Part shown: positions 18,022 through 25,303 of the stretch, one piece after another
Layout: each line of letters opens with the position of its first letter
How positions within the stretch are numbered: position 1 is the first letter of the stretch
Assembly: GCF_014042015.1 (NCBI RefSeq)
Contig: NZ_CP059493.1
Span: forward strand, 744,001 to 808,000
Reading direction: 5' to 3'
DNA: 64,000 nt
DNA from: Actinotalea sp. JY-7876
GTDB lineage: Bacteria > Actinomycetota > Actinomycetes > Actinomycetales > Cellulomonadaceae
Made by a program: the position numbers and the translations under genes
The notes under the pieces: model-generated
What the model saw: only the letters and a program-made list of their open reading frames with translations
Databases searched by the model: none
What the model was told of the DNA's origin: nothing

Positions 18022-18519
18022 ATGAACCTCACCCGTACCGCCGTCGGGCTGCTCCGGGTCTTCCTGGTGCTGCTGCTCGTGCTCTGCGTCGTCGGCCAGT
18101 TCCTCTCGTGGCCGGGTCAGTTCGCCCACCTGGCACAGGAGGAGCCGCTCCTGGCGCACCTGCGGTGGCCGCTCACCGCGACGGCGATCCTCGTGCTCGT
18201 CGGGGTCGAGGTCGTCGTCGTGTGCGTGTGGCGGCTGCTCGGCATGGTCACAGCCGACCGGATCTTCAGCCCGCAGGCGCTGCGATGGGTCGACGGCATC
18301 GTCTGGGCGCTGGCGGCGACGTGGCTGGTGGCCGCCGCCGGGTCGCTCGCGCTCGGCATCACGATCTTCGCCACGCCGGAGCTGCGCGACCCCGGGGTGC
18401 CGGCGCTCCTGGTCGGGATGCTCCTTGCCGCGGCTGTCGTCGTCCTGCTCATGGTCGTCATGCGCGCGCTGCTGCGGCAGGCGGTCGCCCTGCGCACCGA
18501 CATGGACGCGGTGATCTGA
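18022..18519 (+). CDS. DUF2975 family membrane protein
   Basis: This 165-residue protein has four predicted TM helices (about residues 8-30, 50-75, 95-118 and 125-150) and the DUF2975 pattern, including ADRIFSPQALRWVDGIVWAL. The function is unknown; members are usually encoded directly before a small Cro/CI-type HTH gene, as here, and are thought to act with it in sensing. I chose the ATG at MNLTRTAVG rather than the GTG seven codons upstream because the promoter places the transcript start at that ATG. Its stop overlaps the HTH start. Confidence 0.82.
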   Translation: MNLTRTAVGLLRVFLVLLLVLCVVGQFLSWPGQFAHLAQEEPLLAHLRWPLTATAILVLVGVEVVVVCVWRLLGMVTADRIFSPQALRWVDGIVWALAATWLVAAAGSLALGITIFATPELRDPGVPALLVGMLLAAAVVVLLMVVMRALLRQAVALRTDMDAVI

Positions 18520-18728
18520 TGCCCATCGTCGTGCGCATCGACGTCGAGCTCGCCAAGCGGAAGATGAGCGTGGGCGAGTTCGCGGACCGGGTCGGGCTCA
18601 CGCCGGCCAACGTCGCCGTCCTCAAGAACGGGCGCGCGAAGGCCGTGCGCTTCAGCACGCTGGAGGCGATGTGCCGCGTGCTCGAGTGCCAGCCCGGCGA
18701 CCTCCTGGAGTGGGTCCCGGACGACTAG
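18519..18728 (+). CDS. Small Cro/CI-type HTH regulator (YozG-like)
   Basis: This 69-residue protein is essentially one HTH domain: the KRKMSVGEFADRVGLTPANV helix-turn-helix, then VAVLKNGRAKAVRFSTLEAM, and a C-terminal CRVLECQPGDLLEWVPDD. This layout matches the YozG/HTH_26 group paired with DUF2975 proteins. The start overlaps the membrane protein stop (ATGA family overlap), so the pair is coupled. It probably binds the dyads over the promoter of its own operon. Confidence 0.85.
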   Translation: MPIVVRIDVELAKRKMSVGEFADRVGLTPANVAVLKNGRAKAVRFSTLEAMCRVLECQPGDLLEWVPDD

Positions 18729-18762
18729 CGACCCCACGCCCTCAGCCACCCCCCCACCCCCG

Positions 18763-18851
18763 GCGCAGATGTTCGCATCCGCGCGTCTGCGCAGGTGGCC
18801 GCGTTCCGTACGCCTCCAGCTGTGCGTAGGCGCGGATCCGAACATCTGTGC
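18763..18851. repeat. Long imperfect inverted repeat between convergent genes
   Basis: Two arms of about 30 bases (left GCGCAGATGTTCGCATCCGC; right its near reverse complement GCGGATCCGAACATCTGTGC) are separated by about 29 bases, and the similarity continues into flanking C-rich and G-rich tracts. It lies between the HTH gene and a converging minus-strand gene, so it could serve as a bidirectional terminator. It also looks like a REP-type dispersed palindrome. Confidence 0.65.
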
Positions 18852-18890
18852 GGGTGGGGCGGTGGGGCGGGCGGAGTGTGGGGGCGCGGG

Positions 18891-19145
18891 TCAGGTGGGG
18901 GGCTCGGGTGGGGCGTCGTCGGTGAGGCGGACCTCGGTGCGCGTGGTGGCGCCGGGCACCAGGTCCTGCGCGAGCTCGTAGAGCGTCCCCGCCAGGTCGA
19001 GCAGCTCGCCGCTGTCCGGGAAGCCCTCGCCCGACGGCACCTCGACGTAGACGGCGACGCCGCGCCGGGCCGTGCGTTCCGGCAGCGGCGTGCGCTCGCG
19101 GTGCGGGTGGGGCAGTGGGCGGGTGCCGGTGGTGCGGTTGCTCAT
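18891..19145 (-). CDS. Small hypothetical protein, 84 residues
   Basis: I do not recognise this protein. It has a basic N-terminal third (TRPLPHPHRERTPLPERTAR), then GVAVYVEVPSGEGFPDSGEL, an acidic amphipathic helix (LLDLAGTLYELAQDL) and a proline/acid tail. There is no signal peptide or TM segment. The ATG is preceded by CCAGGAAG at good spacing, and codon usage looks coding. It is the last minus-strand gene after the DUF1540 gene and may share its transcript, with a 236-base spacer in which I see no gene. Confidence 0.6.
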   Translation of the reverse strand: MSNRTTGTRPLPHPHRERTPLPERTARRGVAVYVEVPSGEGFPDSGELLDLAGTLYELAQDLVPGATTRTEVRLTDDAPPEPPT

Positions 19146-19381
19146 GGCGGTGCTTCCTGGGAGATGCGCGGCCGCGGTGCGGCCTGGACGGGCGGGACGG
19201 CTCAGCGCGTTCGACAGCGCATTCGGCGAGATCCCGACCCGGCATACGCCAGGAGCCACGCGCGCATGCAGGGCCCGGCGACGGGCGTGCGCGACGTGGT
19301 CATGCCTCGATGCTCCCGCACCGCGGCGACGAAAGCCAGGCCGTTCCCACGGACCGGCCCGCCGCCGCGGCGGGACGAGCG

Positions 19382-19678
19382 TCAGTGCGGCTGGTACGTC
19401 AGGCAGTTGGCGGCGTGGTCGCCCGCGCCGGCGCCGATGCGCACCCCCGTGGCGGCGCACTCGAGCGACCGGTTGTGCAGGCAATCCGTGCGCGAGCAGG
19501 CGCCGACCTGCGCGACGACGCGGTCGAGGCCGCCCTTGGTCCCCAGGGGGATGAAGGTGCCGCAGTCCGCGGAGCCGCCCGCGCTGCTCACGGTGATCGC
19601 GAAGGCGTGGCAGCCGTCGTGGTTGTAGGAGCAGCCGTCGACCGTGCACTCGGCGACAGCCGGCATCGTGATGCTCAT
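19382..19678 (-). CDS. DUF1540 protein with two cysteine-rich repeats
   Basis: This 98-residue cytoplasmic protein carries two DUF1540-type units: CTVDGCSYNHDGCHAFAI with a later ADCGTF, and CSRTDCLHNRSLECAATG with a later ANCLTY. The eight cysteines and the histidines suggest metal binding, as proposed for this family; the function is unknown. The ATG at MSITMPAV has a strong GGAGG ribosome binding site. A longer frame exists upstream, but it would start between the promoter and the ribosome binding site. Its promoter overlaps an iron-box-like dyad, which suggests metal-responsive control. Confidence 0.83.
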   Translation of the reverse strand: MSITMPAVAECTVDGCSYNHDGCHAFAITVSSAGGSADCGTFIPLGTKGGLDRVVAQVGACSRTDCLHNRSLECAATGVRIGAGAGDHAANCLTYQPH

Positions 19679-19710
19679 GAGGACCTCCGTGGAGCGTGGG
19701 TGGTCCGCCA

Positions 19711-19743
19711 AGAATTGCACCGGAATGACATTCTGGCAATTCT
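19711..19743. promoter_or_regulatory. Nested dyads over the -10 of the DUF1540 promoter
   Basis: The inner palindrome CGGAATGACATTCTG has one mismatched pair, and perfect 8-bp outer arms AGAATTGC/GCAATTCT flank it, offset by one base. The region is AT-rich for this genome and covers the -10 and transcript start of the minus-strand promoter, so a repressor bound here would block it. The symmetry resembles Fur-family boxes in size, but the regulator is not identifiable. Confidence 0.5.
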
Positions 19744-19769
19744 GGAAAAGTGAGGCAAGCCTTTCCTGA
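19730..19769 (-). promoter_or_regulatory. Promoter of the DUF1540 gene with DtxR/IdeR-like box on the -35
   Basis: Read on the minus strand, TTGCCT and CAGAAT are exactly 17 bases apart, a good housekeeping promoter. The -35 lies inside TGAGGCAAGCCTTTCCTGA (19751-19769), which matches the DtxR/IdeR iron-box consensus at about 15 of 19 positions when W/S degeneracy is allowed, and whose AGG...AAG-C-CTT...CCT core is symmetric. Confidence 0.6.
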
Positions 19770-19828
19770 ACGATTTTGATAATGCGGCGCTTGCGTAATT
19801 CGGCGGCCGCCTCGGCGCCCGTCCGGGC

Positions 19829-21079
19829 TCAGTACTCGACGGCGTCGCGGACGATCGGGCAGGTCATGCAGTGCGCCCCGCCGCGACCCCGGCCCAGCTC
19901 CGCGCCCACGATCTCGATCACCTCGACGCCCGCGGCGCGCAGTCGTGCGTTGGTGGTGGTGTTGCGGTCGTACGTGAAGACCACCCCCGGCTCGAGCGCG
20001 AAGGCGTTGTTCCCCGAGTCCCACTGCTGCCGCTCGGACTCGTAGGTGTCCCCGCCGGTCTCCACGACGTGCAGGCGCGGCAGGCCGAGGGACCGGGCCA
20101 CGACGTCGGGGAACGGCGCGGCCCCCTCGTCCGTCACGTGCACGCCGACCGGTCCGTCGTCCGGTCGCAGCGTGAACGTCCGGATCTGGTCGACGATCTT
20201 CGGGTGGACGCTGACGACGTCGCGGTCCGCGAACGTGAACACGGTGTCCAGGTGCATCGCGGCCCGCAGCCGCGGCATGCCCGCCACGATCACCTGCTGC
20301 GCCGCGCCCTCCTCGAACAGGACCCTGGCCACCTGGCTGATCGCCTGCCGCGACGTCCGCTCGCTCATCCCCAGGAGCACCGTGCCGTTGCCCACCGGCA
20401 TGACGTCGCCGCCCTCCAGGGTCGCGTGCCCGTGGTCCGTCTCGGGATCACCCCACCAGACGCGCGCGCCCACGTAGTCGGGGTGGAACCGGTAGACGGC
20501 CTTCATGAGCAGCGTCTCGTCGTGCCGGGCCGGCCAGTAGAGGGGGTTGAGCGTCAGCCCGCCGTAGAGCCACGACGTCGTGTCGCGCGTGTACAGGGTG
20601 TTCGGCAGCGGCGGCAGGAGGTACTCGCGCGACGACGGCTGGTACTCGGCCAGCGCCCGGAAGCCACCGCCGGCGCCGTCGGGCAGGTCGTCGACGGCGA
20701 GCCCCCCGATGAGGTGCTGGGCGAGCGTGCGCAGGTCGAGGCCCTCGAGGTGCCGGCGCGTCGGCTCGACCAGGCCCAGGCCGACGTCGTCCGCGACGAT
20801 CGTGCGGTCGAGCACCCAGTCGCGCGCGCCGGGCAGTGCCAGCGTCTCGGCGAGCAGGTCGTGCAGCTCGACCACCTCCACGCCCGCCTCGCGCATCATC
20901 GAGACGAACCGGGCGTGGTCGCGACGCGCGTTGTCGACCCACATGACGTCGTCGAAGAGGAGGTCGGCGGCCGTCGAGGGGGTCAGGCGCCGGTGCGCCA
21001 GGCCGGGCTCGCAGACGAGGACCTTGCGCAGGCGGCCGACCTCGGAGTGGACCCCGTAGGCGGCGGCGGGCGTCGGCAC
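19829..21079 (-). CDS. arcA: Arginine deiminase
   Basis: The enzyme hydrolyses L-arginine to citrulline and ammonia, the first step of the arginine deiminase pathway. At 416 residues it has the normal length. Conserved segments include [64 protein letters not shown] and the C-terminal [17 protein letters not shown] with the nucleophile Cys404. No arcB, arcC or arcD lies nearby. A 93-residue gene ends 14 bases upstream and probably shares its transcript. The enzyme could serve acid defence or ATP supply, but partners would have to be elsewhere in the genome. Confidence 0.95.
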   Translation of the reverse strand: MPTPAAAYGVHSEVGRLRKVLVCEPGLAHRRLTPSTAADLLFDDVMWVDNARRDHARFVSMMREAGVEVVELHDLLAETLALPGARDWVLDRTIVADDVGLGLVEPTRRHLEGLDLRTLAQHLIGGLAVDDLPDGAGGGFRALAEYQPSSREYLLPPLPNTLYTRDTTSWLYGGLTLNPLYWPARHDETLLMKAVYRFHPDYVGARVWWGDPETDHGHATLEGGDVMPVGNGTVLLGMSERTSRQAISQVARVLFEEGAAQQVIVAGMPRLRAAMHLDTVFTFADRDVVSVHPKIVDQIRTFTLRPDDGPVGVHVTDEGAAPFPDVVARSLGLPRLHVVETGGDTYESERQQWDSGNNAFALEPGVVFTYDRNTTTNARLRAAGVEVIEIVGAELGRGRGGAHCMTCPIVRDAVEY

Positions 21080-21093
21080 GCGGGCTCGCGCCG

Positions 21094-21375
21094 TCAGCCG
21101 ACGGCCACGAACCCGTCGTCGGACGGTGACGCCGAGACCGTCCAGACCCGGATGTCCTTGCCCGTCCCGTCGTTGTCCTTCTGGTAGAGGCGGACCGTGC
21201 CGTCCGAGATGAGGTCGCCGCAGCCGGCCACCGTGTGCTCGCCCGTGGGGCCGACGACGACCATCGAGACGTCGGCGGCGAACTCGTCGATGGAGACGGG
21301 AGGCCGTCCGTCGAGCGTCCTCACGACGTACGGGACGCCGGAGACGATCGTGGCGAGGTTGGTGGTGCTCGACAT
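21094..21375 (-). CDS. Small hypothetical protein, 93 residues, upstream of arcA
   Basis: I do not recognise it. The sequence ([20 protein letters not shown], then [20 protein letters not shown] and [20 protein letters not shown]) looks like a small beta-rich soluble protein without a signal peptide, cysteine pattern or repeat. The ATG has GGGGAGG at good spacing; a frame extension upstream lacks such a signal. It lies 14 bases before the arginine deiminase gene on the same strand, so an operon and a related role are likely but unproven. Confidence 0.65.
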   Translation of the reverse strand: MSSTTNLATIVSGVPYVVRTLDGRPPVSIDEFAADVSMVVVGPTGEHTVAGCGDLISDGTVRLYQKDNDGTGKDIRVWTVSASPSDDGFVAVG

Positions 21376-21475
21376 GGGTGCCTCCCCTGGAGCGGTTCCG
21401 CGAGGCAGGCGCGAGGCGGACCGTGCACCGCCAGCGTGGCGTGTCACGCGTGCCGCTGGCAAGGGTCCGGGGTCG

Positions 21476-22498
21476 TCACTCCTGCCAGCGGAGCGTGACC
21501 GGCGTCGTCAGGCCCGGCAGCGGCAGGCTCACCGCCTCCGCCTCGACCGCCTCGCGCGCCGCGGCCGGCACCGGCTGCCACAGCTCCGCGGTCACGACAG
21601 CGCCCGCGCGGCGCCACGTCCCGACCACCTCCCCGCCGACGACGACGGCGCCCGGCCACACCCTCGGCGTCCAGAGCCGGCCCCGCCGGGCGGGGTCCGG
21701 GACCAGCAGCTCGCGCTCGCGGCCCTGCAGCAGCCAGTAGGCGTCGCCGCTCGCGAGCAGCCGCGCCGGTGCCGGGGGCCCGGCACCGCGGCGCAGGTCC
21801 GCCTCGTCACCCGCCAGGACCCACGCGTCGCCGAGGTCGGTGCGGACGGGCAGCAGCTCGGGACCGAGGGAGGCGAGCGCCGACGCCGCGCTCCCCGCCC
21901 GCAGGCCCGCCCAGTCGCCGAAGCCCTGCGCCGTTCCCGGGCCGAGCACGCGCAGGTAGCGCCGCGCGAGCTCGCGGCGTGCCGCGGTCGGGTCGAGGGC
22001 GGGCGTCGGCGCCGCCCGGACCGTGGGCTGCCGCGCGCCGTCCCACCGGACCAGGATGCGGCCGGTGGTCGCGGCGTAGCGGAAGCCCTGCGCGGGTGCG
22101 CCCACGCCGCGGGCCGCCTCGCGGGCGTCGACCTCCCGGCCGTCGAGCCACGTGGTCAGGCGCTCCGCGAGGTCGGCCGCCTCCGCGCGCCGGCCCGCGT
22201 CGAGCGGCGTGCGCGACACGGTGAAGACGGCGTGGTCCCGGGCCGGCACGACGTAGGTGCTGAACCGCGGCCCCCAGACCTGGACCAGCGCCGGGTCGTC
22301 CAGCGCGCGCGAGGTCGTGCCCGACAGCCGTGCATGGAGCTGGACCAGCGCCGCGCGCGGCATGCTGTCGGTCAGGCCGGCCCAGGCGGCGCGGCGCACG
22401 GCGTCGTCGGACCACGGCGCACGCTCGTCCAGCCCGCCGGCTCGACGGCGGAACGCGAGGACCTGCGCGCGGGTGACCCGCAGCGGCGTGGGCGCCAT
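21476..22498 (-). CDS. Winged-helix DNA-binding protein, AlkZ/YcaQ-like (HTH_42)
   Basis: This 340-residue protein fits the winged-helix superfamily that includes YcaQ/AlkZ and AlkX DNA glycosylases: TRAQVLAFRRRAGGL at the start, MPRAALVQLHARL, VWGPRFSTYVVPARDHAVF, then GFGDWAGL and a beta-rich C-terminus with LTTPVTLRWQE. Characterised members excise damaged bases or unhook interstrand crosslinks; many relatives are uncharacterised. The ATG of MAPTPLRV lies seven bases after TAGCGT on the minus strand, which supports this start over one three codons upstream. No catalytic assignment is made. Confidence 0.75.
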   Translation of the reverse strand: MAPTPLRVTRAQVLAFRRRAGGLDERAPWSDDAVRRAAWAGLTDSMPRAALVQLHARLSGTTSRALDDPALVQVWGPRFSTYVVPARDHAVFTVSRTPLDAGRRAEAADLAERLTTWLDGREVDAREAARGVGAPAQGFRYAATTGRILVRWDGARQPTVRAAPTPALDPTAARRELARRYLRVLGPGTAQGFGDWAGLRAGSAASALASLGPELLPVRTDLGDAWVLAGDEADLRRGAGPPAPARLLASGDAYWLLQGRERELLVPDPARRGRLWTPRVWPGAVVVGGEVVGTWRRAGAVVTAELWQPVPAAAREAVEAEAVSLPLPGLTTPVTLRWQE

Positions 22499-22540
22499 GC
22501 GCAGCACGCTAGCGCGGCGCGCGCCCGGCAGGACCGCCGG

Positions 22541-23518
22541 TCAGCCCTGCGGCGCGCCGGCCGCGGCCGTGAACCGGGCCGCGACGTCGCGGAGCGCTGG
22601 GACCAGCTCGGGCGGGCCCACCACGGTGAACGGCGCACCGGTGAGCGCGAGGGCCGTCGCGCCCCAGAGCGGGTCGTCCACGTCGAGGCGGACCCGGCAG
22701 CGGTCGGGTCCCTCCTCCTCGACCGAGAGCCACCACCGCACGCGGCGGCGGACCTCCGCGGCGGGCGCCTCCACGACCGCCTCGACGCGCAGGCGCCCGG
22801 GGCCGCCGCTGACGCGCTCGCGGACGTACGCCGCGGCGTCGTCGGCGGGCAGGCGGTGCGGCGCGAAGCGCGTGCCGGAGCGCACGACGTCGCGCACCCG
22901 GTCGAGACGGAAGACGCGCCAGTCGACGCGGTCGAGGTCCCACGCCACGAGGTACCACGTCCCCTCGACCGGGACGACGCGGAACGGCTCGACGTGGCGG
23001 TCCGACGCCGCGCCGGCGCGGGAGGTGTAGGAGAACGCCAGGCGGACCTCGTCGCGGCACGCGACGGCGACGCTCACGAGCGTCGCCGTGTCGACGCCGT
23101 CGCCCGCGTCACCGGGGGTGCTCCACGACGCGGCCACCGTGACGGCGCGCAGCGCGTCGGTCCGCCGCCGCAGCGGCGCGGGCATCACCGGCACGATCTT
23201 GGCCAGCGCCTTGACCGCGGCGCCCGCCAGCCCGGCCACCCCGGCCGTGGCCGCTGCGGAGAGGCCGACGGCGATCGCGACGGCCTCGTCGTCGTCCAGC
23301 AGGAGGGGTGGAAGGCAGGCCCCGGGCGTCATCGCGTAGCCACCGTCGGCCCCGCGCCGACCCTCGACGGGGTAGCCGAGCTCGCGCAGGCGCTCGACGT
23401 CGCGGCGCAGGGTCCGCAGGGAGACGCCGAGACGGTCCGCCAGGTCGGCGCCGCCCCAGTGGCGCCGGGCCTGGAGCAGCGACAGCAGGCGGAGCGTGCG
23501 CGAGCTCGTCACGGCCAT
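22541..23518 (-). CDS. WYL-domain transcriptional regulator (YafY type)
   Basis: This 325-residue regulator has an N-terminal DeoR-like winged HTH (RLLSLLQARRHWGGADLADRL, then VSLRTLRRDVERLRELGYPV) and a WYL ligand-binding domain (RHVEPFRVVPVEGTWYLVAW with the WYL triad), followed by a WCX-type C-terminus. CAGACT lies exactly six bases before the ATG, so the message is probably leaderless. It is divergent from a VOC/PhnB-like gene, a common pairing for this group, and a GTCA/TGAC dyad lies between them. Confidence 0.9.
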   Translation of the reverse strand: MAVTSSRTLRLLSLLQARRHWGGADLADRLGVSLRTLRRDVERLRELGYPVEGRRGADGGYAMTPGACLPPLLLDDDEAVAIAVGLSAAATAGVAGLAGAAVKALAKIVPVMPAPLRRRTDALRAVTVAASWSTPGDAGDGVDTATLVSVAVACRDEVRLAFSYTSRAGAASDRHVEPFRVVPVEGTWYLVAWDLDRVDWRVFRLDRVRDVVRSGTRFAPHRLPADDAAAYVRERVSGGPGRLRVEAVVEAPAAEVRRRVRWWLSVEEEGPDRCRVRLDVDDPLWGATALALTGAPFTVVGPPELVPALRDVAARFTAAAGAPQG

Positions 23519-23541
23519 GGGACCAGTCTGCGTCAGATGCG

Positions 23542-23554
23542 GTCAGGAAGTGAC
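23542..23554. promoter_or_regulatory. Small dyad between WYL regulator and VOC genes
   Basis: GTCA and TGAC flank five bases in the divergent intergenic region. GTGACA within it, with CGTTCT 17 bases downstream, is a weak plus-strand promoter candidate. The dyad is a possible WYL operator. Confidence 0.35.
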
Positions 23555-23624
23555 ACCAGCGGCTTCTAGCGTCGTTCTCGGTGGCGCACCGGCGCCCCCA
23601 CCGACCGACCACGAGGAGCGCGCC

Positions 23625-24050
23625 ATGACCGTCCGGACCACCACCCACCTGAACTTCCGCGGCGACGCCCGGGCGGCCCTCGAGCTGTACGCCGACGTGT
23701 TCGACGGGCAGGCCACCACCATCACCTACGCCGACGCCGGTGCGGTCCAGGACGCGGCCGAGGCCGACCAGGTGATGTGGGGGCAGGTCACGTCCGAGGG
23801 CGGGTTCGCCGTCATGGCGTACGACGTCCCGTCGCGGCTGCCGTACGACGGCGGTGCCAACGCCGTCTTCGTCTCGGTCCGCGGTGCCGACGCCGACGAG
23901 ATCACGCGCTACTGGGAGCGCCTCGCGGCGGGCTCGACGGTCGTCGCGCCGCTCGCGCCCGCGGGCTGGGCGCCCCTGTACGGCATGCTCACGGACCGGT
24001 TCGGGGTCACCTGGGTGCTCGACGCCGTCGCGCCGTACGGCGGGTCCTGA
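23625..24050 (+). CDS. VOC family protein, PhnB-like
   Basis: This 141-residue protein has the PhnB/3-demethylubiquinone methyltransferase-like version of the vicinal-oxygen-chelate fold: LNFRGDARAALELYADVFDG at the start, the middle GGFAVMAYDVPS segment, and WAPLYGMLTDRFGVTWVLD at the end. These dimeric proteins are mostly of unknown function. GAGGAG precedes the ATG. It is divergent from the WYL regulator and probably controlled by it. Confidence 0.88.
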   Translation: MTVRTTTHLNFRGDARAALELYADVFDGQATTITYADAGAVQDAAEADQVMWGQVTSEGGFAVMAYDVPSRLPYDGGANAVFVSVRGADADEITRYWERLAAGSTVVAPLAPAGWAPLYGMLTDRFGVTWVLDAVAPYGGS

Positions 24051-24066
24051 CCGCCGGAGCCCGACG

Positions 24067-24210
24067 CGGTACGGCGCGCTCACGGTCGACGCCGGGCTGA
24101 CCATCGAGCGGTTCGCCGAGCAGGCCCGGGTCGCGCTGCAGGACGGTCCGTACGAGACCGCCGCGGGCTACCTCATGAGCCGCCTCGGCCGCCGGCGGAC
24201 GAGGACCGTT
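24067..24210 (+). pseudogene. Remnant of a CorC/HlyC transporter-associated domain
   Basis: The plus-strand frame reads YGALTVDAGLTIERFAEQAR and then DGPYETAAGYLMSRLGR. This matches the typical beginning of the C-terminal CorC_HlyC domain of CBS-domain CNNM/HlyC proteins (gxxtieel...dydTlaGlvlerlGr). No start codon, no CBS or membrane domain and no remainder of the domain is present, so it seems a decayed fragment lying between the VOC and acetyltransferase genes. The call rests on pattern recall; the last part overlaps the end of the convergent gene. Confidence 0.55.
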
Positions 24211-25303
24211 AGCCCTCCCGGGCGGCGTGGCCGGGAGCAGCGGGCGCCGCGGCCACGTCCCGGTGCCAGGACCGCGTGACGTAGGACGTGACGAAGCCGC
24301 GGGACGAGTACAGGCTCGCGGCGCCGGTCGGCGAGTCGGCGTCGACCTCGAGTCCCACGCGGTCGCGGCCGCGCCGCGCGGCGTCGGCGACGACGGCGTC
24401 CAGCAGCGAGGTGGCGACCCCGCGCCCGCGCGCCGACCGGAGCACCCCGAGGTACGAGACGTAGGAGCCGTCCGGGCGGCCGTCGCCCCCCGGCGAGACG
24501 GTGCCGACCAGCGCGCCCGCCGGGCGGCGCCCGGCGTCGTCGGTGATCTCCGCGAGCCACCAGTGGTCCCACCGGTGCCCCGGGTCCTCGCGCAGCCGGG
24601 CGACGAACTCGTCGAACGTCTCGGCGTGGTAGTTGAAGTGGTCGGCGAACGCCTCCTCGAGCACGTCGTGGACGGCGACGAGGTCGTGCTCCTCGGGCAT
24701 GCCGTCCTCGCCCCGGCGGACCCGGCGGACCGTGACCCCCGGCCCGGGTTGCGGGACGTCGGCGTCGCCCGGCGTCACCGGTCGGGACATCTGCCACCAG
24801 GTCCGGGTGTGCCGGAAGCCCGCGTCCGTCAGCCAGCGCTGCTGCCGGGGGTCGTCGGCGAAGGCCCCGCTGTCCACCTGGGTGGTGTCGATGCCACGCT
24901 CGGCGGCGAACCGGACGGCACCCGCCTCGACCCAGGCGAACAGGGCGTGCGCGACGGCGTCGGCGGTCTCCGGGGCCAGCCCGGGGTCGACGACCACGGC
25001 CGCGACCACCCGGCCCGCCGCGCGGTCGTGGAGCGTGGCCCAGGCGCGCACGGCGCCGTCCGCGTCCCGCACCACGACGTGCGCGCGTGAGCGCGCCCCG
25101 AGGCCCACCACGTCCGCCTCGACGTCCGAGAGGGCGGCCGACGCGCGCCCGCGCGCCGCGGCCTCGTGGCGGCGCAGCAGCGCGTGCAGGTCGGGCGCGT
25201 CGTCGGCGCGCGGTGGCGCGGCGGTCCAGCCGGGAGGCAGGTCCGCGGCGGCGGCGCCGGGGTCCAGGGGTGCGGGGGAGGGGGCGTCAGGTGCGGGTGC
25301 CAC
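24209..25303 (-). CDS. GNAT family N-acetyltransferase, two-domain
   Basis: This 364-residue protein appears to have two GNAT halves, as in mycothiol synthase-like enzymes. The C-terminal half is the better preserved: YVSYLGVLRSARGRGVATSLL contains the acetyl-CoA pyrophosphate loop (R-x-x-G-x-A), and GLEVDADSPTGAASLYSSRGF is the typical end of the fold. The N-terminal half is degenerate. The substrate is unknown. The GTG start lies within the last codons of the upstream AI-2E-type gene (17-base overlap), so the two are translationally linked. Confidence 0.85.
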   Translation of the reverse strand: MAPAPDAPSPAPLDPGAAAADLPPGWTAAPPRADDAPDLHALLRRHEAAARGRASAALSDVEADVVGLGARSRAHVVVRDADGAVRAWATLHDRAAGRVVAAVVVDPGLAPETADAVAHALFAWVEAGAVRFAAERGIDTTQVDSGAFADDPRQQRWLTDAGFRHTRTWWQMSRPVTPGDADVPQPGPGVTVRRVRRGEDGMPEEHDLVAVHDVLEEAFADHFNYHAETFDEFVARLREDPGHRWDHWWLAEITDDAGRRPAGALVGTVSPGGDGRPDGSYVSYLGVLRSARGRGVATSLLDAVVADAARRGRDRVGLEVDADSPTGAASLYSSRGFVTSYVTRSWHRDVAAAPAAPGHAAREG

